6,465 nucleotides of DNA from Spirochaetaceae bacterium (lineage in GTDB: Bacteria; Spirochaetota; Spirochaetia; DSM-27196; SKKC01). Numbering within the stretch: position 1 is the first letter of the stretch; the number at the start of each line of letters is the position of its first letter. The stretch is from contig PUOG01000078.1 in NCBI GenBank assembly GCA_003552745.1, positions 1 through 6,465 on the forward strand. Reading direction: 5' to 3'. The notes beneath the pieces were generated by a model that was not told the DNA's origin, did not search any database, and worked only from the letters and a program-made list of their open reading frames with translations. Of this stretch, positions 1 to 6,465 are shown piece after piece. A program made the position numbers and the translations under genes.

Positions 1-1767
1 ATCACGTCGATGGCATTCCAGCACCATACCCGCATGACGATCGCCATCGTCGCTACCTTCGTCGCGGTGACCTTTCAACTCTTTATTCCACAGCTACTCG
101 GCCAGTCGGTCGATCAGGCGTACACGCTTTTTCAAAGAGGCGCCGGCGGGGCCGAAGCGCAGCAGGCGCTTCTGATTTCGGCGGCGCTTCTCTTTGCGGT
201 GAGCGTTCTGCGCGGTGTCTTCACCATGCTCCACAACTACCAGGCGGAGGCGGTCGGTCAGATCGTCGGATACGAGTTGCGTCTGGCCATCTACGAGAAA
301 GTCCAGCGCTTGAGTTTCGGTTACCACGATCGGGTGCATAGCGGTGACCTCATTACCCGCGGCATGCTCGACATCGAGGGCGTACGCCTCTTCGTGAATA
401 CCGGCATAGTTCGCTTGTTCGTTCTCGCGGTCCTGATCGGCGTCGGATCGTACCTGATGCTCCGGGCGAATATAGTACTCGCCCTGCTTGCGCTCAGCTT
501 CGTTCCGTTTGTCGGCTGGCGCGCGGTTGTCACGCGCCTTCGCCTGCGAAAGGGGTGGCTACGCCTGCAAGAGCGCCTCGGTGTGCTGACCCGCGTCATG
601 GAAGAGAACCTCGGTGGTATTCGGGTTGTCCGTGCGTTCGCTGCTCAAGACTACGAGATGGGTAAGTTCGATCGCGCCTCCCGCCGCGCTTTCCGGCTTA
701 CCCTTCACCGCATCGGTCTGCAGGTACGCAACGGGACTGCGATGAGCTTCGCGTACTTCGTCGCAATGGGCCTCGTGTTGCTGATCGGCGGACGGATGGC
801 GCTCGCCGGCGAGATCACCGTCGGCCGGCTGACCGAGTTTCTCGCGTTCATGCAGATCCTTCAGATGCCGGTCCGTCAGCTCGGTCCGCTTGTGAACTCG
901 TTCGCGCGTGCAACGACGTCCGGCGAGCGGCTTTTCGCAGTGCTCGACCTCGAGCCGGAGATTCGCGACACCCCCGAAGCGGGCGAACTCGAGCTCACCG
1001 AAGGGCGCCTGCGTTTCGAACATGTCGATTTCAAGTACGAGCAGAACGACGCACGCGAGCACGCACTGAACGATATCAGCTTCGAGGTTGGCCCGGGCGA
1101 GACGATCGGCATTGTGGGGCCGCCGGGCTCCGGAAAATCGACGATCGCTCACCTCATACCGCGCTTCTATGACGTTACCGGAGGCAGGATCACGATCGAC
1201 GGGCAGGACATTCGCGATGTCACTCTGAAGAGTCTGCGCCGTTGTGTCGGCCTCATTCAGCAGGACAGTTTCATATTCACCGCACGCCTGGAGAATAATC
1301 TTGCTTACGGCAATCCTTGGGCCGAACAGGCGCACATCGAGTGGGCCGCCGAGGTCTCACAGCTGCACAACTACATCGAACAGCTACCGAAAGGGTACCG
1401 AACCCTCGTAGGCGAACGCGGCGTCTCGCTCTCCGGGGGACAGCGGCAGAGGCTGGCGATCGCGCGCATGCTCGTGCAGCAGACTCCGATCATGATTTTC
1501 GATGACTCCACCGCCGCGATCGACGCAGGGACCGAACAGCGTATTCGCGAAGGGCTCTCGCAGATTGCCCACCGGCACGCGACGATTATCATCGCTCACA
1601 GACTGAGCTCACTCATGCATGCCGACGAGATCCTATTCGTTGACGACGGTCGGATCGTCGAGCGCGGAACTCATAACGAGCTGATCGAGCTCGGCGGACG
1701 CTATCGTGCACTCTATGAGCTGCAGTCGAATCCGGATGCAGACAGTTTCGATGGGATTGCGGGTTGA
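1..1767 (+). CDS. ABC exporter half-transporter, degenerate-site subunit (5' partial)
   Basis: This is a type IV (ABCB-like) exporter half: a six-helix membrane domain followed by an ATPase domain, acting in the cytoplasmic membrane. Numbering from the ATG at 10, hydrophobic helices lie near residues 10-30, 53-75, 131-151, 153-174, 245-265 and 275-298. The ATPase domain starts near 333: A-loop Tyr343, Walker A GPPGSGKST 370-378, Q-loop Gln418, signature LSGGQ 474-478, Walker B IMIFDD 494-499, D-loop ending at Asp505 and switch His530. The residue after the Walker B Asp is Asp499 rather than the catalytic Glu, as in the degenerate subunit of heterodimers such as TM287/TM288 and BmrC/BmrD. The frame is open to base 1, bases 1-9 hold no ribosome site, and fewer residues than usual precede helix 1, so the true start probably lies upstream. 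The partner gene follows after 8 nt. Substrate unknown; drug, lipid or peptide export are all possible. Confidence 0.93.
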   Translation: MTSMAFQHHTRMTIAIVATFVAVTFQLFIPQLLGQSVDQAYTLFQRGAGGAEAQQALLISAALLFAVSVLRGVFTMLHNYQAEAVGQIVGYELRLAIYEKVQRLSFGYHDRVHSGDLITRGMLDIEGVRLFVNTGIVRLFVLAVLIGVGSYLMLRANIVLALLALSFVPFVGWRAVVTRLRLRKGWLRLQERLGVLTRVMEENLGGIRVVRAFAAQDYEMGKFDRASRRAFRLTLHRIGLQVRNGTAMSFAYFVAMGLVLLIGGRMALAGEITVGRLTEFLAFMQILQMPVRQLGPLVNSFARATTSGERLFAVLDLEPEIRDTPEAGELELTEGRLRFEHVDFKYEQNDAREHALNDISFEVGPGETIGIVGPPGSGKSTIAHLIPRFYDVTGGRITIDGQDIRDVTLKSLRRCVGLIQQDSFIFTARLENNLAYGNPWAEQAHIEWAAEVSQLHNYIEQLPKGYRTLVGERGVSLSGGQRQRLAIARMLVQQTPIMIFDDSTAAIDAGTEQRIREGLSQIAHRHATIIIAHRLSSLMHADEILFVDDGRIVERGTHNELIELGGRYRALYELQSNPDADSFDGIAG

Positions 1768-1770
1768 GGT
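1766..1770 (+). promoter_or_regulatory. Ribosome binding site of the second exporter gene
   Basis: GAGGT lies 5 nt before the ATG at 1776 and overlaps the TGA stop of the upstream exporter gene (1765-1767). This supports the chosen start and suggests translational coupling of the two subunits, which would favour equal amounts of each. Confidence 0.75.
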
Positions 1771-1775
1771 AACGA

Positions 1776-3686
1776 ATGAGTACAACCGAATACGTTGCTT
1801 CGCGCGACGAAGTGAAAGATGAAGAGAGTACCGACAGACCGCCGCTCGCTGTTGTCGGATCACAAACGAACCGGGACGAGCGGATATTCGGCGAGGTATT
1901 CGACGGCCACGTAATCCGCCGGTTCGCACGCTTCGTGAAGCCGTATAGCGGCCGACTCGTACTTGCGCTGATCGGCGTCCTCGCGTTTACCGGGACACAG
2001 CTTGCCGTCCCACTGCTGATTCAGCGAACGATCGACGACGGGATCGTCGGTGCCGGAGCCGGTGTACAGGCGCTCACGGCGATCGCAATGGTGTTTTTCG
2101 CGGTCGTGGCGCTGAACTTCGCGGCCAACTACATCCAGGAACGTGTCGCCGCCGACCTCGCGCAGCACGTGCTCTTCGATCTGCGCAGGGCGATGTTCGA
2201 GCATCTGCAACGGATTTCGCTTTCGTTTATGGACAAAACGGAGGTGGGCCGCCTGATGTCGCGACTCCAGGGCGACGTTCAGGCACTTCAGAACTTCCTC
2301 GAAACGTCGATTTTCGTAGTAGGAGACATCGTTCTGCTCGGTGGAATCCTTGTCGTACTCCTTTCGATGGACCTATATCTCGGTGTGCTGACTATTGCGA
2401 TCGTGCCGGTGCTTTTCCTCGTACGCATCGTTTGGCTCCCACACGCCAAAAAGGCGTTCATTAGCGCGCGCGAAACGCAATCCCGGGTCAACGGTGCACT
2501 CGCCGAAGCGATCAACGGTGTTCGTGCGGTCCAGGAGATGGCACGCGAGGACGTTAACTACGTGCTCTTTCGTGACAAGGCGCGCGAGAACCTCGACGCA
2601 CAGCTGCGGGCATCGAAGTTCGCACAGGTGATGCTCCCGATCGTCGATACGCTTACCGGAATCGCGATGGGCATTGTCGTTCTCGTCGGCGGCAATCTCG
2701 TGCTCACCGGTGAGGTTCCGCTCGGTGTGATGGTCGCCTTTCTCTTCTATGTGCAGCGCTTCTTCGCGCCGATCCGGTCTGTGACCATGCAGTACAGCGT
2801 CATGCAGCGGGCGATGGCCGCCGGCCAGCGCCTGTTCGAAGTAATGGATGTACCGGTCGATGTCGAAGATCGCCCCGATGCAATCGATCTTCAAGAGATC
2901 GACGGATCGATCGAGTTCCGCAACGTGACCTTCGGTTACGAGCCGGACCGGCCCATCCTCAGGAATATCTCCTTCCGGGTGAACCCCGGTGAGACGGTGG
3001 CGCTCGTCGGACCGACCGGCTCAGGCAAGACGAGTCTGACCGCCCTTGCCCACCGCTTCTACGATGTGTGGGAAGGCGAAGTTCTCGTCGGCGGCCACGA
3101 TGTGCGTGAGGTCACACAGCATTCGCTCGGGCGGCAGATCGCGATGGTTCTGCAGGAGCCGTTTCTTTTCACCGGAACGCTTTTCGAGAACCTGCGCTAC
3201 GACCGCACCGACGCTTCGTTGGCCGAGGTCCAGGAAGCAGCGAAGGCGGTCGGCGCTCACGACTTCATCTCCAGACTGCCGAGCGGCTACTTCACGAAGG
3301 TAGAGCAGGGTGGCGGGAATCTTTCGCTCGGTCAGCGGCAGTTGGTCAGCTTCGCGCGCGCGCTCGTTGCAGATACGAAGATACTCGTCCTCGACGAGGC
3401 AACGGCCAATATCGACAGCTACACTGAGAAGATGATCCAGCAGGCGCTCGCTAAGCTGCTCGAGAACCGCACCGGAATGGTAATCGCTCACCGGCTCTCG
3501 ACGATTCGCGGTGCCGACCGTATTATCGTTTTACAGGACGGGGAGATCGTCGAAACCGGGACGCACGACGAGCTCATGGAACGCATGGGGCTGTACGCGC
3601 GATTGTATTCGATGAACTACGCGTCGTTCGACGATATTCCGGAAGAACTTATCCGCGCCGGTTCGAACGATCGGCAGTCGACGTAG
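1776..3686 (+). CDS. ABC exporter half-transporter, catalytic-Glu subunit
   Basis: This 636-residue protein is the second half of the predicted heterodimeric exporter. Residues 1-45 are a charged, probably cytosolic extension with no signal peptide. Membrane helices lie near 60-83, 100-120, 176-198, 200-220, 284-310 and 315-335. The ATPase domain starts near 378: A-loop Tyr388, Walker A GPTGSGKTS 412-420, Q-loop Gln460, signature LSLGQ 516-520, Walker B ILVLDE 536-541 with catalytic Glu541, and switch His572. The signature departs from LSGGQ. In an exporter dimer this motif faces the partner's Walker motifs, so LSLGQ and the partner's Asp499 would form the degenerate site, while Glu541 and the partner's LSGGQ form the hydrolysing site. 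That matches the known pattern of TM287/TM288-type exporters, where the second subunit also has a variant signature. The ATG is supported by GAGGT 5 nt upstream. Cargo is not evident. The gene ends 24 nt from the convergent recR stop. Confidence 0.94.
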   Translation: MSTTEYVASRDEVKDEESTDRPPLAVVGSQTNRDERIFGEVFDGHVIRRFARFVKPYSGRLVLALIGVLAFTGTQLAVPLLIQRTIDDGIVGAGAGVQALTAIAMVFFAVVALNFAANYIQERVAADLAQHVLFDLRRAMFEHLQRISLSFMDKTEVGRLMSRLQGDVQALQNFLETSIFVVGDIVLLGGILVVLLSMDLYLGVLTIAIVPVLFLVRIVWLPHAKKAFISARETQSRVNGALAEAINGVRAVQEMAREDVNYVLFRDKARENLDAQLRASKFAQVMLPIVDTLTGIAMGIVVLVGGNLVLTGEVPLGVMVAFLFYVQRFFAPIRSVTMQYSVMQRAMAAGQRLFEVMDVPVDVEDRPDAIDLQEIDGSIEFRNVTFGYEPDRPILRNISFRVNPGETVALVGPTGSGKTSLTALAHRFYDVWEGEVLVGGHDVREVTQHSLGRQIAMVLQEPFLFTGTLFENLRYDRTDASLAEVQEAAKAVGAHDFISRLPSGYFTKVEQGGGNLSLGQRQLVSFARALVADTKILVLDEATANIDSYTEKMIQQALAKLLENRTGMVIAHRLSTIRGADRIIVLQDGEIVETGTHDELMERMGLYARLYSMNYASFDDIPEELIRAGSNDRQST

Positions 3687-3710
3687 GCCCGACACTCTTC
3701 GCCCGGGACA
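3687..3710. other. 24-nt gap between convergent genes, no clear terminator
   Basis: The exporter stop (TAG, 3684-3686) and the recR stop (TAG on the minus strand, 3711-3713) face each other across 24 nt. I see no strong GC hairpin with a T-run in either direction, only the short palindrome CCCGGG at 3703-3708. Termination may depend on Rho or lie inside the opposing gene. Confidence 0.6.
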
Positions 3711-4298
3711 CTAGTAGCGCGTGCGGCCGCGGAGACTCCGGGCAAGGGTGAGCCGGTCCGCGTACTCGAGGTCGCCTCCGACCGGAAGGCCGAGCGCAAG
3801 CCGCGAGCAAGATATATCTCGCTCCTGCAGCATCTTCACCAGATATAGGGCGGTCGTGTCGCCCTCAACGCTGGGATTGGTCGCCAGGATTACTTCGGTG
3901 ACGCCGAGTTTCGCTATTCGATCAAGAAGCTCGTTCACTCGCAGTTCGGAAGGTCCGATTCCGTCGATCGGAGAGAGCACACCTCCGAGCACGTGATAGA
4001 GCCCGGAAAACTCGCCGCTTTGTTCGATGACTTCGGCGTCCTGGGCGCGCTCGACCACGCAGATGGTCCGATGATCGCGTGACGCGTCGCTACAGAGGTC
4101 GCACGGTTGCTGTTCGGTGTAGCGCCCGCACTCACTGCAGAGCCCTACCCGCTCGTGAAGTGTCGCGATAGACTCCGCGAGTCGTGTCGCGATCTCCCTG
4201 TCGTGCTCGAGCAGGTAGTAGGCGATTCGCGTGGCGCTCTTTTTCCCGATACCGGGAAGTCTGGAAATGTGAGAGATAAGCGCATCGAGCGCCGACAC
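3711..4298 (-). CDS. recR: Recombination mediator protein RecR
   Basis: RecR works with RecO (and RecF) to load RecA onto SSB-coated single-stranded DNA at gaps and stalled forks; the family forms a ring-shaped clamp on DNA. The 195 residues match the usual length (about 200). A helix-hairpin-helix DNA-binding motif lies at 14-27 (LPGIGKKSATRIA). A complete four-cysteine zinc finger follows: Cys54, Cys57, Cys66 and Cys69. The Toprim domain begins near ICVVERAQD 79-87 with Glu83 and continues through LATNPSVEGD 138-147. The conserved C-terminal segment GLPVGGDLEYAD is at 170-181. The start is GTG at 4298. Two codons upstream in the same frame is the TGA of ybaB, so no earlier start is possible, and a much later one would cut into the helix-hairpin-helix. 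The gene is last in the dnaX-ybaB-recR series, one codon after ybaB, so co-translation is likely. Confidence 0.97.
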   Translation of the reverse strand: MSALDALISHISRLPGIGKKSATRIAYYLLEHDREIATRLAESIATLHERVGLCSECGRYTEQQPCDLCSDASRDHRTICVVERAQDAEVIEQSGEFSGLYHVLGGVLSPIDGIGPSELRVNELLDRIAKLGVTEVILATNPSVEGDTTALYLVKMLQERDISCSRLALGLPVGGDLEYADRLTLARSLRGRTRY

Positions 4299-4301
4299 GG
4301 G

Positions 4302-4628
4302 TCACCCGCCGCCCATCAGGCCCGGCGGAAGGTCCATACCACCGGTGAGCCCCGACATCTCTTCTTTGATCGATTCCTTGACCTTCTCCATCGCGTCGGT
4401 GAACGCGGCAAGTATGAGGTCCTGAAGCATCTCGATGTCGTTCGGGTCGACCGCTTCCGGCGAGATTTCGACCTTCTGAACATCCATCTGACCGTTAATG
4501 GTGATACGCACCATGTCGCCGCCGCTGGTACCAACGGCGGTAACATCTTTCATGCGCTCCTGCGCCTCGGTGAGCTTGGACTGAATGTTCTGAAAGTTCT
4601 TGAGTATATCCATTGGATTCATGTTCAT
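4302..4628 (-). CDS. ybaB: YbaB/EbfC family nucleoid-associated protein
   Basis: This is a small dimeric DNA-binding protein of the YbaB/EbfC family, 108 residues, the usual length. Homologues coat the nucleoid; the one in Borrelia (EbfC) binds DNA and affects expression of surface-lipoprotein genes. Visible family features are an N-terminal helix rich in Gln, Lys and Glu (about 5-27, NFQNIQSKLTEAQERM), a central strand region with GGDMVRITINGQ and the VEISPEAVDPND segment, then a second long helix (about 66-93) and a Gly/Met/Pro-rich tail ending in GGG. The ATG overlaps the dnaX stop as ATGA. A ribosome site AGGAAGG sits 6 nt upstream, which favours this ATG over the in-frame ATG two codons later. 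Position between dnaX and recR is the typical place for this gene in many bacteria. Confidence 0.96.
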   Translation of the reverse strand: MNMNPMDILKNFQNIQSKLTEAQERMKDVTAVGTSGGDMVRITINGQMDVQKVEISPEAVDPNDIEMLQDLILAAFTDAMEKVKESIKEEMSGLTGGMDLPPGLMGGG

Positions 4629-6343
4629 GTCGAACCTTCCTCTCCGTCTCCATCAATGACCTCTCCGCGAAAGACCCGCTTAACGAGGTCCACCTGCGCG
4701 GAGTGCTTCTCTTCGGACTGTTCGGCCGATTCGTCGTGCAGCACGGCCGCCTTCACCGGTCGATCGTCGCCGGTAATCTCCGTGACGGTCGCACGGATCA
4801 TTTTGCTGTCCTGCTTTACCGCCCTCGCATGATACCCGTTGTTGAACTGAAGCACCAGTGCGCCGTCGTGCAGGACCCAATCCACCGCCTTATCGAGAAT
4901 CGATCCGAGAGCGAGTTTGCGCTCCCGAATAGTGGCGATTACCTTCCGACGCACATCGTGGGGAAAGGCGTGTTTCGGGGCATACGACTCCTCCTGAATC
5001 TCCGCGGCCGAAGGGCTCCCGGTGGCGGCGCGTTCAACGTCCGGATGCTCGGTCGGCGCTCGCCGAGCGGTATCGTGCTCACCGTCCGCCCCCGGCGACG
5101 TGGACTCGGCCGCGAGCTGGTCGTCCGCGCTCTGGTCGTCCGTGTCCTCGAATGGAGTCGCCCTCTCACCCGCTGCACCGGTGGCGAGGGCGGGATGCCG
5201 AGGCTGCAAACCGTGCCTCAACCGCGATATCTCTTCGAGCATCTCTCTCGGAGAAAGGTAAAACGCCAGCTCGGAGAGTCGGCTTACGGTTAGCTCGAGC
5301 TCGAATCGCGGGTTCAAGGAGTACCGGAGGTTGCGAAAGAGCTCGAGCAGCATATCGATGCCCTTCTGCAACTGTACCGCGGTGAACGATTCGAGCACCT
5401 CATCGCTGATCTGGTCGGCCGGTCGGCCGAGCACCCCTGTCTTTCGGATCCCGTGTTTTACCAGAAGTGCCGTTCGCAGATACTCGGCAAAATCGACGAC
5501 AACCTGCTCGATACCTAAGCCGGCGCCGAGCATGGAGTCGACGAGCTCGATCGCTTCAGCCGGTCGTTGCTCACCGAGCATTCGTGCCAATTCGTCGAGC
5601 TGCTCGAATCCTACCAGGCCAAGTTTCTCCTGGATGCTCGACAGGGTGATGTGCCCCTCGCTGAAACTCGCCACCTGGTCGAACAGGGTGAACGCATCGC
5701 GGAGGCTGCCACCCGCCTCCCTCGCAATCCACAGCAGCGCATCTTCATCCGCCTCCAGGCCGAGATCCGCGGCGACCTCGCGCAGCGCGCCGGCGATCAG
5801 CGGCATCGGGATGAGGCGGAAGTGGAACTGCTGACACCGCGAACGAATCGTGGCCGGTACCTTGTGCACCTCGGTCGTCGCGAAGATGAACACGATATAC
5901 GGTGGAGGCTCTTCGATCGTCTTCAACAGCGCGTTGAATGCGCTGTTGGAGAGCATATGCACTTCATCAATGATGTAGATCTTGTAGCGAGCACTCTGCG
6001 GAGCGAAGAGCACCTCGTCTTTGATCTGGCGCACGTCGTTCACGCTCGTATTGCTCGCTCCGTCGATTTCGATCACATCGAGCGCGGTGCCGCGGGAGAT
6101 CGCCTCACCCTCCTCGTAATCGGGGCAGCCGTCGGCGCTCGGCCCGTCGGGACAGTTCAGAGACCGGGCGAGAATGCGGGCGGCGGAAGTCTTGCCGACA
6201 CCACGTGGGCCGGAGAAAAGATAGGCGTGCGCGATTCGTCCGGTGCGGAGACTATTCTTGAGGGTCGCAACGACGAACTCCTGCCCGAGCAAGCCGTCGA
6301 ACTGGGTGGGCCGTTTGCGGTTCGCCGTTACTTCGTAGGACAT
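4625..6343 (-). CDS. dnaX: DNA polymerase III clamp-loader subunit gamma/tau (DnaX)
   Basis: DnaX is the ATPase of the clamp loader, which opens the beta ring and places it on primed DNA; long (tau) forms also tie the polymerase and helicase together. Of 572 residues, about 1-365 form the AAA+ region and clamp-loader collar: Walker A GPRGVGKT 45-52, Walker B IIDE 124-127, sensor 1 FATTE 154-158, SRC motif Ser168-Cys170 with Arg169 as likely arginine finger, and sensor 2 GSLRDA 212-217 with Arg215. Residues 370-455 are a polar, Asp/Glu/Ala-rich, probably disordered linker. Residues 456-572 form a folded C-terminal domain, so the product is tau-like. The zinc site is odd: Cys64 and Cys73 are kept, but positions 76 and 79 are Tyr and Gly instead of Cys. 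I find no A-rich slippery run of the E. coli dnaX type, so a frameshifted gamma form is not evident. The ATG at 6343 has GGAA 8 nt upstream. The gene lies just after the SRP RNA gene and overlaps ybaB by 4 nt. Confidence 0.97.
   Translation of the reverse strand: MSYEVTANRKRPTQFDGLLGQEFVVATLKNSLRTGRIAHAYLFSGPRGVGKTSAARILARSLNCPDGPSADGCPDYEEGEAISRGTALDVIEIDGASNTSVNDVRQIKDEVLFAPQSARYKIYIIDEVHMLSNSAFNALLKTIEEPPPYIVFIFATTEVHKVPATIRSRCQQFHFRLIPMPLIAGALREVAADLGLEADEDALLWIAREAGGSLRDAFTLFDQVASFSEGHITLSSIQEKLGLVGFEQLDELARMLGEQRPAEAIELVDSMLGAGLGIEQVVVDFAEYLRTALLVKHGIRKTGVLGRPADQISDEVLESFTAVQLQKGIDMLLELFRNLRYSLNPRFELELTVSRLSELAFYLSPREMLEEISRLRHGLQPRHPALATGAAGERATPFEDTDDQSADDQLAAESTSPGADGEHDTARRAPTEHPDVERAATGSPSAAEIQEESYAPKHAFPHDVRRKVIATIRERKLALGSILDKAVDWVLHDGALVLQFNNGYHARAVKQDSKMIRATVTEITGDDRPVKAAVLHDESAEQSEEKHSAQVDLVKRVFRGEVIDGDGEEGST
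4635..4641 (-). promoter_or_regulatory. Ribosome binding site of ybaB inside dnaX
   Basis: On the minus strand AGGAAGG lies 6 nt before the ybaB ATG at 4628, inside the last codons of dnaX. With the ATGA stop/start overlap (4625-4628) it indicates that ybaB translation is coupled to dnaX, with its own strong site able to raise output. Confidence 0.8.
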
Positions 6344-6351
6344 TGCACGTA

Positions 6352-6355
6352 TTCC
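6352..6355 (-). promoter_or_regulatory. Probable ribosome binding site of dnaX
   Basis: A short GGAA on the minus strand lies 8 nt before the dnaX ATG. It is a weak match but well placed, and the protein N-terminus (MSYEVTANRKRP) fits the family start, so the ATG at 6343 is secure. Confidence 0.5.
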
Positions 6356-6361
6356 GTGATC

Positions 6362-6393
6362 AAAAAAGCCCCTTTAGCAGCCAAGCTGACTGC
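6362..6393 (-). terminator. U-tract and hairpin at the 3' end of the SRP RNA gene (possible terminator)
   Basis: On the minus strand a 7-bp stem with a 3-nt loop can form at 6393-6377 (GCAGTCA / TGGCTGC, one G-U pair), followed 9 nt later by six T residues (6367-6362). An alternative weak stem, AGCTT with GGGCT (two G-U pairs), ends right at the T-run. The T-run is convincing, but the spacing is poor for a standard intrinsic terminator. It may instead mark only the 3' trailer of the SRP RNA or allow partial read-through into dnaX. Confidence 0.4.
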
Positions 6394-6465
6394 AGCACAT
6401 GAGCCGGCCACCTACCGCTGCTCCCTTCCGGGCCTGACGGGGTTCGGCAGCTGCCCACTGCACAG
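6371..6465 (-). ncRNA. ffs: Signal recognition particle RNA, small bacterial (4.5S-like) type, 5' partial
   Basis: This is the RNA of the signal recognition particle, which binds Ffh and directs ribosomes making membrane proteins to the FtsY receptor. On the minus strand the highly conserved domain IV hairpin is intact: the GGAA tetraloop closed by CCC/GGG at 6432-6423, flanked by GTCAGG on the 5' side and AGCAGC on the 3' side, which form the Ffh-binding internal loop. The helix continues downwards with CTGCC (6450-6446) pairing GGTAG (6416-6412) and GTGGGC (6458-6453) pairing GCTCAT (6404-6399). The 5' end and promoter lie beyond the window. The 3' end is not exact; I place it just before the GGGGC-T6 run. 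No Alu domain is visible in the part seen, which fits a short form. A gene order of SRP RNA, dnaX, ybaB, recR is also known in Bacillus. Confidence 0.93.

Noticed and set aside
10..12. ATG at 10 as the true start of the first exporter gene
   Set aside because: No ribosome site is present in bases 1-9, the frame is open to the window edge, and too few residues precede helix 1 for this family, so the gene is treated as 5' partial.
559..1335. 258-codon open frame on the minus strand
   Set aside because: It lies wholly antisense to the first exporter gene, whose Walker and signature motifs are intact. Its translation shows no recognisable domain, and long antisense frames are common in GC-rich genes.
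2373..2894. 173-codon open frame on the minus strand
   Set aside because: It is antisense to the membrane domain of the second exporter gene, and its His/Asp/Glu-rich translation is typical of a shadow frame.
4800..4820. AAAA run in dnaX (minus strand, codons for Ser-Lys-Met near residue 514) as a programmed frameshift site
   Set aside because: Four A residues do not make a slippery heptamer, and the position is inside the C-terminal domain rather than before it.
4107..4832. 241-codon open frame on the plus strand
   Set aside because: It runs antisense across recR, ybaB and the dnaX end, three well-supported genes, and has no recognisable motif.
4613..5293. 226-codon open frame on the plus strand
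   Set aside because: It is antisense to the dnaX C-terminal half and ybaB start. The Arg-rich translation looks like the shadow of the low-complexity linker, with no domain.

Overview
The window is a compact stretch of bacterial chromosome (GC-rich, roughly 58% by eye) with almost no non-coding DNA. The DnaX N-terminus (residues 1-60 and 94-175) looks most like DnaX of spirochaetes as I recall them, so I suggest a free-living, moderately GC-rich member of Spirochaetota. This is an inference from remembered family resemblance, not from a search.

Left half (1-3686, + strand): two consecutive genes for ABC exporter half-transporters, 8 nt apart. Each has six membrane helices followed by an ATPase domain. 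The first is cut by the window's left edge. The pair has the marks of a heterodimeric exporter with one canonical and one degenerate ATP site: the first protein has Asp where the catalytic Glu should be, and the second has an altered signature motif (LSLGQ). The cargo cannot be read from the sequence.

Right half (6465 down to 3711, - strand): the classic cluster ffs (SRP RNA) - dnaX - ybaB - recR, read leftwards. The SRP RNA is cut by the right edge, and its 3' U-tract lies only 18 nt before the dnaX start. dnaX and ybaB overlap by 4 nt (ATGA). recR starts with GTG one codon after the ybaB stop, in the same frame. The products are the clamp-loader subunit of DNA polymerase III, a nucleoid-associated protein and a recombination mediator, so the cluster joins replication and repair with the protein-targeting RNA. 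The two halves converge, with 24 nt between the recR and exporter stop codons.

The clearest oddity is in DnaX: two of the four zinc-binding cysteines are replaced (Tyr76 and Gly79). I see no mobile element, CRISPR array, tRNA or clearly new system, and no gene-free stretch longer than about 120 nt.
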